64,000 bases of DNA, taken from positions 21,724,542 to 21,788,541 of the forward strand of contig NC_056543.1 in NCBI RefSeq assembly GCF_910596095.1, in the 5' to 3' direction. A program made the translations under genes and the position numbers. The DNA comes from Thunnus maccoyii (taxonomy: Eukaryota; Chordata; Actinopteri; Scombriformes; Scombridae). The notes under the pieces were generated by a model, which was not told the origin of the DNA, did no database searches, and worked only from the letters and a program-made list of their open reading frames with translations. Shown piece by piece: positions 23,904-37,099 of the stretch (position 1 is the first letter of the stretch; each line of letters opens with the position of its first letter).

Positions 23904-24420
23904 TCACAGCAGTGTAGGAGTGTCAGTTGAGTGTTGAGTCATTCTTGCCTCTTTCTCAGCCTGGAGCTGAGTGGCAAGCTCAAGGCTGGTGGAGGTCTGT
24001 TCCCCAAGTCTTGTTTTTATGTTCTCCAACTGCTGCTCCATGGTTTGATGGAGGGCCTCCTGCTCAGCCCTCAGTTTATTGAGCATCTCCTCGTCCTCGC
24101 TCACCCTTTCAGCATGAGACTTCCTCTCTGTCTCAAGTTGCTCCTCATGGGTGTCTCTTACTTGCTGCAGCTGATCACTGAGCTTCAGATTCCTGGCCTT
24201 CCCACCCTGAATCTCACTGGTCAGGCGCTCCACCTTTTTCCACAGAAACTTGTTCTCTTTGGTCTCTGCCTCCAGCCTGGTGGAAAGCTCATTAACTTTT
24301 TCCTCCTTGTAGGCAATGTGTTGCTCTGCAGAAAAGGAGGTGAGCTCTCAGCACCTCGACCTGTATCCCTAGAGCCTCATTTTTTATCTTGCAGTCGATG
24401 AGCTGTCTGGTCGTAGATGT
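23904..24420 (-). pseudogene. Coiled-coil protein coding relic
   Basis: The minus strand is open over about 24330-23904. It encodes a strongly charged heptad-type helix (for example EQHIAYKEEKVNELSTRLEA, ENKFLWKKVERLTSEIQG, EQLETERKSHAERVSEDEEM) ending in a stop at 23904. Upstream, similar coding-like sequence (RQLIDCKIKNEALGIQVEVL) continues in another frame and then runs out. A TTTTCTGCAG at the change of frame could be a splice acceptor, so it may be the last exon of an unseen gene, or a frameshifted retrocopy. I do not recognise the parent protein. Base use is unlike the AT-rich neighbours, which supports real coding origin. Confidence 0.5.
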
Positions 24421-24699
24421 ATTTCAAATCTATCGGATCAATAAATTGGTGTTTCGCTGTGATGTTTGAAGACTACCAAAATTACCATTACTAGTGCAGT
24501 GCCCATTCAAAACGTGCCTCTTCGGGATGGGATGATTTCTCAATACCTAGAGTTGTGCTCCTCCCCTAAACGCCTCACATGCAGGCTATTGGGAGACCCT
24601 ACAATTTACCGATGCTCCCTTAACACCTAACACACAGAGCTTAATTCTATTAAGTTTTTCAATTCATCCCCTATGGTAGTTCTCATCACTACGGATGTT

Positions 24700-24999
24700 A
24701 TCCCACCTCTGACCACCATGTGGGGCTGTCTGTAAACAAATCAACGTCATTTATGAGGTATTTTTATATATTTCTCAAGAACCGCTCATCCAAATATCTT
24801 CACACATCGACATTGCACTTCCTCATTTCCCCAGCAATCCACCTGCCAGGTATGAAGTAGATCAGATGAACGGTTCTCGAGACACGTGACAAGGACAGGA
24901 CAAACCCACATATATACCGACAGACAGATTCCTTGCTTTATATAGAGAGATACAGTACACATCTGATGGCAGCACACCTCTATTTTTGTTCATAACAAA

Positions 25000-25030
<31 letters not shown>
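24700..25030 (+). repeat. Retroposon 3'-end-like segment followed by a poly(A) run
   Basis: The phrase GTAGATCAGATGAACGGTTC near 24860, a run of CAGACAGA-like repeats and then 28 A's at 25003-25030 look like the 3' end of a fish LINE-type insertion on the plus strand. No RT sequence is visible nearby, so it is strongly 5'-truncated or old. Confidence 0.4.
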
Positions 25031-25537
25031 CAATATTATTGCGAAATCAATATTATGTTTGGCGTTGATGCAAAGTTTTCAGACTGAGTCAGTGATGTCC
25101 ACTAACTCCATCCACCTTCCTACAAATAATGTTACTATGGATGAAGATAGAAAAAGAACCACTTTAAATAATATATGTGATTATGCAAAAATAAGAAATG
25201 ACTTTAAAAAAATCCAGGATTACACACTGTGTATTCTCTGCACAAACACAAATAACATGTTCAATCTGTTTGGTTAAACTGTTAAATGTTTACATTTACT
25301 TCACAAACACCAAATGCAGAATACACTTATCCATCACCAGTAAGAAAAACACACAAATTACAACATTTAATATAACGATTCTTCATATGTAAAAAAAAAA
25401 AAAAAGGCATTTTTGTAGCAATTACATACAGTGCATCAAGAGTAAACTACATACACACATTTTCAGGACTCACTATCAAATGTCACAACAACAACTTTAT
25501 AACAACTACATCCTTGCACACTGAGCAAATAGATTCA

Positions 25538-25960
25538 AATGACGGGTTCACAATTTTTCAAGTCTGTCTTAAAACAGCAGTCAGGTGCCCAAATGAACAT
25601 TGAAACATGTTTTTCTTGCTGTAATCATTCCCCCTGTTCATACTGACCATTAAAAGATCCCTTCAACTGCGCTTTCAATGGAAGAAATGGAGGACAAAAT
25701 CCACAGCCATCGTTTTGAGTATAAATGCATTTAAAAGTTTATCTGAAGCCTATATGAGAACTTTTAAATACATCTTTGCCGAGAAGGAGGCTTGTGGATT
25801 TTGTCCCCCATCACTTACACTGAAAGTTAATTATGAGGGGATCTTGTAAGGGTCAGTATGAACAGGAGGAATGATTACAGCAAGACAAAACTATTTCAGT
25901 GTTCATTTGGGCACCTGACTATTGTTTTGGAAAACACTTGAAAAACTGCAAACCCATCCT
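25538..25960. mobile_element. TTAA-flanked MITE, copy 2 (family M1)
   Basis: Shares with 21843-22345 the arms TTTTTCAAGTCTGTCTTAAA and ACTATTGTTTTGG...CACTTGAAAAACTG, and the inner phrase AATCATTCCCCCTGTTCATA. The right border is TTAA (25961-25964); the left border is decayed to TTCA. It lies just downstream of ildr1 and may be included in that gene's 3' UTR. Confidence 0.7.
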
Positions 25961-26032
25961 TTAAGCTAGTGTCTGTCTTCATTTTCACCGTTGTGGAAAC
26001 ATTCAGGAAAAAAACAAAAAGAAAGAAATGCT

Positions 26033-29000
26033 TCAGATGACTACGCTGGTGCTGCTATGGGAACTTCTATCCTAGGAGAGAAAAGAGACAGAGGCAAGGT
26101 TTAGTTAAAGCAGGAGATGATTCAACACACATAAGAAGAATGAGAGACCAAAAAGATGAAGAAATAAACAAGACTACTCATTTACAGCCATGCTAGTAGT
26201 CTGTGAAGCTGCATTTAGGCACAGTGGTGCTTTGAGCTAAATGCTAACATGTTCATAATGACAATGTTTAGCATGTTCACCATCTTAGTTTAGCATCTTA
26301 GCATGCTTATTAGCACTAAACAAAAAGTATAGCTGAAGATGATGGGAACGTAATTAGTTTAGCAGGTGTTTGGTCATAGACCAAAGTGTTGGACTTCAAA
26401 ATTTGACCTGATGATGGTGCTTGAGGAAAAGTCAAGAGATCAACAAAGTTATTACAATTAATCAGGAGTAAATGTCTAAATTTTGCTCATCAATATAGTA
26501 GATGCAGAGATATTTCACATGAAGTGAAAAGTTTGACCTGTTGGTGGCACTAGAAGAAAAGTCAGGGGATCACCAAACTCTTTAGGATTCATCTGCTGGG
26601 CACCGTGAATGTCTGTGCAAAACGTTATGGGAATCATCTAATATTTGTAGAGATAATTCAGCCTGGAACAAAGTGGTGGGACCGACCAACCAAACAACTG
26701 ACATTGCCATCGCTCACTGATAGCATGGCTAACAAATGACGAAAGAAAGAAGTCGAAACTAGAAAAAGAAAAGGAAACTAAGTGGAGATAGAAAAATGAC
26801 ACAAAGAGAATCATTCTCACCACACTATTTATACAGAGTGTGTTTGTGTGTGGATCTTACATAAAGATGGTTGTAGTTCCTTTGCCCGTTACCGTGTCCA
26901 GGCTGGATCTCAATGGAGTTGTAGCTAGGGGGCTTCTCTGGCCAATCCTTCCCTTTCCCTCCCCTTCTTCTCCTGTTGTCCTCTTCATCTGAGCTCCAGG
27001 ACCCTTTGCGACGCTGAGGAGGTGAGTAGCTCCTCTCCCTCCGTGCTGCTCTGCTGTGCAGCTCCTCCATCAGGTCATCACGACTGTGGGTTCGTGGCCT
27101 GGACCCACCTCCTCTCCTCCCTGCTGAGCTTCCTCTCTCATTTCTCGAGCCCCTGTGTGGCGCTCTCCCTCGCCTGTTATCCCAGTCGGAGTCGTCGCTG
27201 TAATCACGCAAGATCCCCCGCCTGGGAGGAGAGACGTCTCTGTATCTACGACTGTCTCTGTGGACGCCCCTTTCCGAGGGGATTGTGCTCCCACTGGACT
27301 GGCTAGACATTCTGGGGACACCCCTGACTCCCTCTCCACCTCCAGGCCCCCTGCGTGAGGAAAAGCTGGGTCCGCGCTGGATGATAGGAGGAAGGGTGAT
27401 CACCCTTCTCTCGATCCCTCTCACCCCCATGTCATCCAGGGCTGACAACATACTCGGAGGCCCGGGACTGTAGGGAACTGCGGGAGGAGCCTGCTGGGGC
27501 TGAGGATGAGACTGTAATGGCGGCATATTTTGGACAACACGTGAAGCCATTGGAGGTGGTCCTGCATCCAGCCCCCTCACCTGGTTCTCCAGGTAGTCCA
27601 ACACCTGGTTGGTGCCTTGAACACTGCTATGCACACTGCCGTTCATGTGGTAATGGTGAGGAGGAGGAGGAGGGGGCTGCTGCTGCAGGGCCATGGGTGA
27701 CAGCTGCATGGGAGCCATGGCAAAGTTCTGTTTGACAGGGTGGTCCGAGTACGAGCCTGAAACCGAAGTGACAGTGAGCTCAGTTAAAAACAGAAAGTGG
27801 GGAGACATGAATAATCTTAATTACATATTGATCAGTCTAAACAAGGGTGTATAATTTCCAGAATTTTTGACCAGATGGTAGCGCTAGATGAAAATGGTCA
27901 CCAAAGTTATTACAATTCATCCTGAAGGGGACATGAATGTCAATGGAAATCTATCAAAAGGTTTTGAGCCATTTCGCTCAAAACCACAAACGTTGACCTC
28001 ACAGTGTCACTGGATGAAAAGTTGGAGGATCACTAAAGTCATTAGGAGTCATCCTCTGGGGACCAATGATGTCTGTACAACATTTCATGGCAATCCATCC
28101 AATAGTTTTTGAGATATTTTAGCCTGGACAAAAGTCAAACATTTATTTTAGTGTGGTTAGAAATGTTGATCAGCTCATTTGAGATGCCTTCAATTATTAC
28201 CATCACCAACTTAAAAAGCAACAGTGAGTTCTTTGTGAACTTTTAGACTTGGTTTTCACCTCTCAGGCTACATACAGGCTGCCCTAAACCTCAGAGCCTG
28301 TATGCCGTCTGACACAAAGATCTGCAGACACTACACAAGTCTACTGTCATCTCTTTTGCATGTTTTTGGGTAAACAAAAAACATCTTTTTCATCAATATT
28401 TTAATTTATAGTTAATATTCTCATAAAAGAACTTGCAAGAACTGAACATCAATCAAAGACAAGCCATGAAAGGACACTGCTCTTTCTGTAGTAAAGATTC
28501 AAATATAACATCTATCAGAAAGTGGGTTTAGTTCATTAAAAGCCTAATACAGCAATTTACATGGATTTGTATTGTTGGTCTACCATCCATAGCATGATAA
28601 CCAGAGTTATAGTGTGTTATTTGCTGGATTGATATAAATGTAATATATAAATGCTGGAAATAGCATTCATAGTCTCTGTTTTTTTTTTTCATTGTGTCTT
28701 CCCACTTCTGAAACCAAACCAAACACACGATCTTGGGTCTAGGCAAGAATTGAGCAACAAAGTATTCAATAAAGCATTAAAATAAGTCCTTTGTGCTTTT
28801 GTGTCACTCACCTGAATACAGTATGGGGACACCCTGAGAGGAGGCATTGGAGCTAATGGTAGCATAAATGGGTTGGCCGTGCATCCAAGGAGCCATAGCC
28901 TTCTGAGCCTGTCGCATCATCCGGTGCTGCATCACAGCTGAGAAGAGAGACGGTTAAAGGTCATTTGTGTGACTCAACTCTGATATCGGTGATGACGGAG

Positions 29001-32000
29001 TAGATTTTGGTTTATGGGTTTGCATGAGTACAAATTCTATTCTAAACCATTTTGTCTATGATGCACTTTGTGTTTACGCTTCTATGCTTATCAGATCCTG
29101 CACCACTTGACAGTTTCTCATAATTTCAAAAGCAGCAGATAATGATCTAAAACTGAATTTACTGATGCTTGCAAAGTGCAAATATGAAACATGATCCACA
29201 TTGTATAGGGTTCTGCTTTAATCAATAAGACACATGTTAAACTTACAATACTGTACTTGAATTTTTAAAATTTTCTGTCATATCATTGAAATGGACCATC
29301 TCATATGAGATTATGTGACACACAAAGATACCACATGTAGATAAAGACTTCTTACAGCTGACATTCAAGAAACACAAACCATTGCTGCTTATTACACGGT
29401 ATGAAACAAAACAAAAAGGAAGTTTGTTTCTACACATTACAGATTAGACACCTATATATACACAACACATTTAGTGTTCATGTGTTAAATAACATCTTTC
29501 ACAAGTCATGAAATAATAAGGCAACATAAGACAAAATACCAAAATAAAAAATAAATAGTTTATATTAATACATTATATATAAACAAAATACTTTATAGCC
29601 AATTTCAGCTCATTGTTCAGCTTTCTGGTTGCAACTATACTGTTTTGGTTCAATCTCACTGCTCTAATAGTGTTGTTTGCAGCAGGCAGCTTTTTCTGGA
29701 AAAAGCAGGTTTAAGTCACATAACTGACAAAGGCATTTTGTTCATCAATACCAACATAACAGTGTCCGATTTCCAGATGTAATGGCAAAACAGCACACCT
29801 CTGTTAAAACTAGAGTGTTGTATACAATAATTTAGATTATTATTTACTGTGTTAATATTATAAAAGAAGGCTGATACTGTCCCGATTATGTGGACTGATC
29901 ACAGTAAATACACTTTCTTCATGAATGTCATTATAAAATTCATGACTTCCACTCTCAGTTACATCCACTCAGGTGCCAGTGCCAATAGCAGACCCTGACC
30001 TCATGTTAACTTACACTAAAATGATCCCAGTGTGGTATAAAGATTTCAAATATGTGAAGAAGAGATCACAGGTCACAAGAGAAAAACTTTGCTCAAGCAC
30101 TGTAAAGTGTGATGTAGTTTGATGGTTTCACACTGAAAGAGTACTGAACTTTCTGGCTCCTGACTTGCTCATGTCAATTTGCCTCATAAACAGCTGTGGA
30201 AAAAAAACAACAAAAAAAACAAAAAAAAAGCATGTGCTGTACCTTTTTCCGGGCAGCAGCATGTCTGTGGACAACACGGGCAGCGGACATAGCAGCAGCA
30301 CTTCTGCGGGCAGCACTGACAGCAACATATGCAGAAGAGCATGATGAGCAGGAGGGCACCGATGATGATTAACAGGACGGTCAGCCAGTCTGGAACAGGT
30401 CAGAGGTCACAAAATTACTGATAATTCAATCTCTTTCTTAGTTCACAAACACATTATCCCCAGAAATGATATTTAAGCTCCATGTGACTTTTGAGTGTAA
30501 CTTACGGTACACAATGAGTTTAACTTCACGATCCGGGTCCCCTGTCGTGTCACCAGGTGCATCAATATTGCAGTAGTACACACCATTATCCCACCACATC
30601 ACCTCATTGATGACCAGGTCAGCCTCTGTTGACACATAAAACAATAATGTCAACATATATCTTCTGAACTAGCAAAATCCAAATAAAATGTTATGAAAAG
30701 AAAAAGATATTCAAAAAAAGCCACAAAATCTCGTTTTAGTTGCTTTTTTCCTGAACAATATATACTCAATTTAGCTTCTCCAGTTCTGCTAACAAGACCA
30801 TTAATTAGGCAAAATAGTGCACTGATTGGCAAATATTTCTATGTTAACATATGTTCACTACAATAAAAACTCTGAATTAAAAAAAAACATACTTATACAA
30901 ATTTTTCCTTATTTTTATGCAGATTTATGCAACTTGTTTGGTGTCCTAAAATCTTCTTAGATCACAATTCAGTGGAGAAAGAGAGACTTTATTGACAGTT
31001 CATAGCAACCTTGTTATTATGATGGGTTCACACTTACTGTTTTGAATGGTAATTTTGCGTTCTCTGTAGTCTGCTCCCAGTATGGGCTCATTAAGGCCTC
31101 TCTTCTGCACCACTGTGCGAACTGTGCGCTGGCGGTCTGGGCAGTCATTGGACGGGTCCTGACCCAGCTGCAGAGCGGCCTGATAGGCTTCAGAAACAGA
31201 GCGACACAAGGATGAAAGATGCTAATTGTTTCCAAGATCGGAAGATTAGCATTTTCCTCAAAGCTCAAACCTCCATCACATCTGTGGCATTTTGACTCAA
31301 TCCTTCAGGTGTGTAACTGCAACAACCAGCTGATTAACTTAAATTTATAATTTTGAAGATTTTCATTTTAATAAATGTCTGTTAAGTCACTATTTATTGC
31401 TGAATGAGGTAACACAATGGTGATTGAGCCTATGGCCCACTGATAAAAGCTTTTGCATTTGCAGTATTATGAGTATTACGAACCGGGTGTCGGTGGCAAC
31501 TTTCCCACCATTGAAAATGTTTTCTCATTAAAGTTCAAACCTTCAAGTTTACCATTTGATTTAAAACTGCCAAACACCCATATAGAAGCAAATAACCAGA
31601 ATATTTGCTGTTTTGGTAATTCATGTCCATGATGATATAAAAGGATCAAACCAACACTGGTAGTCATAGAAACGAAACTAATCTTCAGTTCTCCAAACAG
31701 TACGACTATTGTGATAAAGATCACTGTCTATGTAAACTACCATTTTTTATGTACACTGCTATGTTTTTTTTTAACTATATGCTGTGGTCTCCCTCCACCT
31801 GCAGTCTCACCTGTGGAGTAGTAATCAAGCACTGGGTCTTTACAGAAGGATTTGTATCTCCAGGTGACCAGGACATCCTGAGGGTTCGCTGAAGTGGAGT
31901 AGTCGCAGCGCAGAATCACAGAGGCAAACAGAGTCGTAAACCTCTCAGTCTCTGGAACGTTCACCTGGATGGAGAGCAGCTCTGAAATAGGGAGGACGGA

Positions 32001-33363
32001 GAATGAGATGAGATGGAAGTTAACATGTGTAACTTACAAAGAAAACCTCTTGTGTGTTTGTGTCAAGGCTTTGCTCCTGAATGCTGGATTGATAAGAATC
32101 TGACCAGACTGGTTAACAGTTTACTCCAGAAGTCGTTACCTGTGCACATATTTTACTATAACATTAGAAGCAATAACAGCTGTCAATCATGATCAGGTGT
32201 AGAGTTTAAGATAATAAGCTAATGACAGGTGACCTCTTATAACTGAGAAAAGTATCAGTTAGGATCTAAGGTCAAAATCTCTCTCTTTGAAATAGTCGTC
32301 CAAAATTGTGACGTGTTGGTAGTTTTTCTTCAGTTGATTAATGTCTCCAAATAGAAAAATAGAATACTTTGTTAATCACAATGAAACATTTTGACAGCCA
32401 AGTCTCATAAATCACATCATCAACAATGGACACTCAAGGATGTAGGTAAGAAAACACAGACAATCTGAGCTAAATTAAAAACTACGACCATTATGAACCA
32501 TTTGGACCAACAACACAGACCTGTAAAAATCTGACACCAAATCTAACCTTCTTTAATAGCTTAAATTTGCTTTTGCTGTTTTCACAGAAATTTTAAGATG
32601 TTGATCTGAAACTATTTCTCAATCAACAGAAATTTCATCCGCAACCATTTTAAGTTTACTTTAAGACGCTTTTCATGAAATTTGTGCTGATTCCAGCCCC
32701 TCAAACTTGAAGACTTTCTGTTTTTCATCAAAAATCAACATTCAGTTGATCAATCAATAATACAAAAGAACCATTAGTCACAGTCCTACTCAGATAAAAT
32801 AAAGTACATAAGAATCTTGTACATCATTGTCAACAAAATGTTTACTACACATAGAAACAGAGCTGAAACAAATAGTCAATTAATAGATTATTTGAACAAC
32901 AGAAAAATAACTTTTCATAATCAATTAAACATTTAATGCTCAAAATTCTCTGCTTCCAGCTTCTTAACTGTGGAGATTTGCTTTTTTTCTGTGTTTCATG
33001 TGATAGTTAACAGAAATATTTTGGGGTTTGGCTGTTTGGCCAGACAACACAAGCAATTTAAATGCATCACTTTGGGCTTTAGAAAATTATAATGAGCATT
33101 TTTCACAGTTTTCAAGCAATTTATAGACTAAAGGATTAATAGATTAATCGGCAAAATACTGAATAGACACGCAACTATTGATTATTCTCATTAACAGAGA
33201 AAGTGAGCAAATCATCACACCCGAGAAGCTGACACCAGATGATGTTTGATGTTTTTGCTTGATAAATCTTGATAGATGACTTTAAAGTGTATTCAATTGT
33301 TGATTCATTTTCTAATCAACTAGAATAATTGACTTATCATTTCAGATCAACAGCAGATTTACC

Positions 33364-33408
<45 letters not shown>

Positions 33409-33790
33409 TGATGTACTGTTGTGTGTAGCTTTGAGTACAAATCCTTGAGTACAGCTGATACATCATTGTGAAGAAATGTTGACTACCGTAGTCAGCGTGA
33501 GCTGATGGATGTTATCATTTTAGAGAACAGGCCAAAAAAATAGTAGTTGTGGTAAAGTCACGTGACAACAGACGGCCTTGTCTTGTTTGCACCTGTCGAT
33601 AATTAACTTGTCAACTTCCCAGTTTCGATTGTTTGATCAAGTGGCTTCACTCTACAATAAACTGATAAAACAGATTATACTTGGATTAAGTATGAACTTC
33701 AGGAAAAAGGTGTGTTTACTATGTGGACTTTAAAGCCTCACCTGTCGGCAGGTAAACCAGCAGAAGCGCCATCAGTATCATTTTTCCCAT
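26033..33790 (-). CDS. ildr1: Immunoglobulin-like domain-containing receptor 1 (angulin-2), 8 coding exons
   Basis: Single-pass membrane protein of tricellular tight junctions; recruits tricellulin. Coding exons in gene order: 33790-33742, 31981-31811, 31187-31038, 30625-30506, 30389-30243, 28937-28812, 27756-26861, 26071-26033. They sum to 1698 bp, 565 aa (human about 546), with all phases fitting. Signal peptide: [16 protein letters not shown]. One V-type Ig domain spans about residues 20-160, with Cys in ILRCDYSTS and VYYC. Stretches such as [40 protein letters not shown] and [17 protein letters not shown] are ILDR1-specific. One membrane span (about 165-184) is followed by the family's palmitoylation-type Cys cluster ([20 protein letters not shown]). 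The long cytoplasmic exon is rich in Arg/Ser and has SYSPPQRR and [12 protein letters not shown] 39-bp last exon gives the end [10 protein letters not shown], a PDZ-ligand-like tail. Confidence 0.96.
26190..26700. repeat. Interspersed repeat copy (family R3)
   Basis: Carries GCTAAATGCTAACATGTTC, AGCATGTTCACCATCTTAG, TTGACCTGATGATGGTGCT and ATCATCTAATATTTGTAG-type phrases. A related piece lies at 27850-28140 and an inverted one at 44915-45330. The copies share the phrases about a two-to-three-base-varying 'gcgctagatgaaaa' block and 'caatccatccaatag'. It sits in the last intron of ildr1. Confidence 0.55.
27850..28140. repeat. Interspersed repeat copy (family R3)
   Basis: Two tandem-like half copies within ildr1 intron 6, each with a 'gatgaaaa...gtcaccaaagtta' or 'gatcactaaagtcattagg' block; the second ends with CAATCCATCCAATAGTTTTT. 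Same family as 26190-26700. Confidence 0.5.
33367..33407. repeat. (TAA)n microsatellite
   Basis: About 13 uninterrupted TAA units in ildr1 intron 1. Confidence 0.9.
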
Positions 33791-34200
33791 CTCGTTGCTC
33801 TGTATCCTTCCGCGGAAGCTTCACTGTCCTGACGACGATTTAAAATCCACTAAAAATCCTGAACATCTGTAGAAAAGCGTCATGTAGGCGCTGCTCTGCA
33901 TAGTACTGCCACGTTTTCACTGAAGACGACACGTTTTTCTGGCCATGTATATTATCTGTGGTGAAAGACGAGTGTTTACAGACGAATCGACGAACAACTT
34001 CCCCTAAAGCAGTCGGACTATGATGGAGGCGGAACATCACCACCTCCCCTTTGCCCAGCTTCAGGTGACATCACTGAGCCCGCCCCCCCGACAGGTGCAG
34101 CAGGAGGAGCAGGAGGAGCACAGAGTCCCGACGACAGCAACAACCTGAAAAAATAGTGACTTAACCCTCACATACTGTTCCCATTCGGACCCTTCGCAGC
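33791..34200 (-). promoter_or_regulatory. ildr1: Probable ildr1 5' UTR and promoter area
   Basis: This lies directly upstream of the ildr1 start codon. It is locally richer in GC and CpG than its surroundings, with a GAGCCCGCCCCCCCGACAGG segment (GC-box-like) near 34077-34096. The start site is not defined by sequence. Confidence 0.35.
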
Positions 34201-36550
34201 ATAGAGCGGGTTATTCTTGACCCGGTTCAAGTATTCCTTTAGAAATAGTTCCTATATTAAATTTTGAACCACAAATGTATTTTGCATCCATATCCTGTAT
34301 ATCTTATCAGTCATTAACCTCCTCCACTGCCCGGACGTCAGATTTAAAGCTACAGTGAAGATACTAGTATCAAATGAAACCAGGAATCCATTGATACCAA
34401 CCTTGTCATGCTAACCTGTTGCTAACGCTCCAAAGTTGTGCACAATTTTGGCGAGGGAAAAACTGCCATGGCCATTCTCAAAAGGGTCCCTTGACCTCTC
34501 ACCTCAAGATATCTGAATGAAAATGGGTTCTATGGATACCCACAAGATATCTCCAAATGTCAAAAGTTTTTGAAACCAAATCACAGTAGTCGTACAGGGT
34601 GCTGAGGTTTAATGTGGTATTTTGGAGGGATTTTTGACCATTTTTATAATTTCTCAAGTGGTCAAAAATGGCTAAATTTTGCACCAAACCTGTATAACAA
34701 ATGGTATCAACCCCAAAATTGCTGCAACAACTTATGAGACACAATTGAGCATGGGAATGACCATCATATACTTCCATCGTAATGTTATCATAATGTTCTA
34801 AGCCCTTACACATTCTTCAAATTTTGAATAGGTGCCTAACCAAAACACAGTGTTTATTACAGATTTATTACTAGAAAAAAATGACACACACTGCTGAGCT
34901 CAAATTAATCTTCATGCTCCCAGCTTTTATGTAGCATATACTTTATGTAGCATATACTTGTGACCTGCTATCTCCCCCTAAGGAGGTTATCTCCCTGCTG
35001 TTTCCCCTGTCCCCCCAAAAAATGGATCTATGGTAGGAGGTAGTACTGTTGATCTGACTACCAAACACTTACTTTTATTAATAGTTGACTAATATAGATA
35101 TTATTGTGTTTTTTGCGCATTTATGAACTAGGCCCCTGCACACACAAAATTCAAATTTTCGATCCCAAGATAAAAAAGGTAAAGACTGTATTTCACGATC
35201 CACAGTCAGTGTTGATGAGGTTGGCTAAACAACTAACTTTGAGAGAATCAACCTGGTAATCTGGCGGCACAATTACATATATTACAAATTAGTAATTTGA
35301 GTGAATTATTTGTGAGAGCACAATCTATCATTTTATTTTTCCCTCCAGACAATTTCATGGCGCCACACAAAACGCTCTCATTGTTTCAGTTAGTCTCTTT
35401 CATAGTTTTAATGGTCCAAACTACAACATGAGAGAAACTGGGAGCTTAACTAGCAGATTAGTCATTAATATATCAGTAAATATTCTGTTCTCTGCTGTGT
35501 TTCCTTGAGTCCACTGCTCCTGATGAGTGTAAGCAAATGCTATTTACATACCAGATTAATACACTCTTTATATGAATGTTCATCAGTTATAGGGCTTGTT
35601 TGTCCTCAGCAACGTGACAGAAAAATCAGTTATATTAAAAGAACAGAAGCTCAGATAATCTGATTGTAAATCAAACAAAAAAAGAGAAGCAGGTCGCCTC
35701 GGCTGGCATGATGGTTTTCATTTGTCCGTTGGTGGAAAAACTCCCGAGTTTAAAGTTCACTCTCTGGGTGAGTCATGTTGAACGAGTGTCGGAGCTCTTT
35801 GTGTGAGGATGTTTACATCCCTTATCGAGGACATAGACCCCGGCGAGCTTTACAGTTGACACAAAACAAGCCCGCGTGAGCTGAACTCAAGTGCTGCTCT
35901 CAGCTTACACAAGTGTGCTTGAAATCCTGTGAAAAATGCTGCATGGATGAAAAGCTTTGCCATCACATCTGTGTCTGGCTCCACTCTGAACTCAAAGACG
36001 TGCCAGTTTGTAAATTCCTTCCTGGTATTTTGTTGTTAGTAGTTTCGAAGAACACACAGTACCATTCATTTTCTGTCTTTTTGACTGTGTTTTGGTACCC
36101 AGGGAACACAAAACAGGTACACTGTGATGTGCAGGCTGTGTTGTAGAGCGCTATCAAATGTTCATTTAGTCTCATTTTGCTCTAAATAAACGGTAGTAAC
36201 ATTTAATTGCTCACAATTCATATGTTGTACCATTTAGCCCATTCACAGCTTAATGTTTGTTATGCATAATTTAAAGTCATACACATGATTTACATGGTAA
36301 AGTGTGCTGATTGTGTATTTCTGTAAATGAAGGTTGTGAGTAAAGCTGTAGTGTTGATTTAGTTGTGTATTTTTGATAAGCAATGATAAAAATACAGGCA
36401 GACTCTGTCCAAGTTACATATACATTATCACAACCATTATCAGACACAATAACCACTCAGAGATGAGATTATATAACAGACAATTGATATTTTATATCAA
36501 AATCAATCTTGTCAAAATAAGTTAATGTAAATATATGTGGGGCACAAGGC
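34200..36550. other. Intergenic DNA between ildr1 and ildr2
   Basis: No exon can be supported. The segment 35690-35900 is somewhat less AT-rich and has a donor-like CTGG/GTGAGTCATG at about 35764 on the plus strand, but no protein family is recognisable. Confidence 0.4.
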
Positions 36551-36553
36551 CTT

Positions 36554-36835
36554 CACTATTAAGTCCATTCTCAGTGTTTGTGCACTAGAGGTTTCAAGTT
36601 TCCACTTCACACTTGTGTAAATTGAATACTGGACCATGATTGGCTCCAAACTAGTTGTGATGTCACAAAATTATCTTAAACTCAGATTTAAGCACAGAGA
36701 AACTTCCACTTTCAGCAGATTAATGTGAAAACAGCCTTTAAGTGTCAAACTCTGCTCATACATCATTCTGCATAGTGAAACTCAAACATCTGACGGAAGT
36801 AACAAGAAGAAAAAAACATCTTTGAATTAAGGGGG
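36554..36835 (+). repeat. Interspersed repeat (family R2), uninterrupted copy
   Basis: The most complete copy in the window. It contains AAGTCCATTCTCAGTGTTTG, ACTGGACCATGATTGGCTCC, GATGTCACAAAATT, GAGAAACTTCCACTTTCAGC, GTGTCAAACTCTGCTCATAC and GAAACTCAAACATCTGACGG, in that order. The copy starting at 61016 has these blocks in the same order but pulled apart by later insertions. Confidence 0.7.
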
Positions 36836-37099
36836 ATTTAAATCAAAAAATGCCAATGTGCCTTGAGAGAAATGTGCATATTCAGGAAACATAGAGTCAG
36901 GACTAATATAAAAAATAATTGTATTGATGTTAAAGGGGGGACTTTGTGACACCTGTAATGCGGAACAAAAAATGTGTAGGTTAAAGGGGCAAATATAAAA
37001 ATGGGCAGCATAGTGTAAACATCTGTCTAATTTTACTTTTTGACTTATGTATTAAAAAGCGTAGGTGCAATAAGCTGTATAGCGTTAGCCTAAATCTCA

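Noticed and set aside
27022..27735. Plus-strand frames over the ildr1 cytoplasmic exon
   Set aside because: Shadows of the Arg/Ser-rich ildr1 exon; no family resemblance.
35913..36146. 77-codon Cys-containing plus-strand frame between ildr1 and ildr2
   Set aside because: No signal peptide, domain or splice context; kept only as part of the possible non-coding transcript region.
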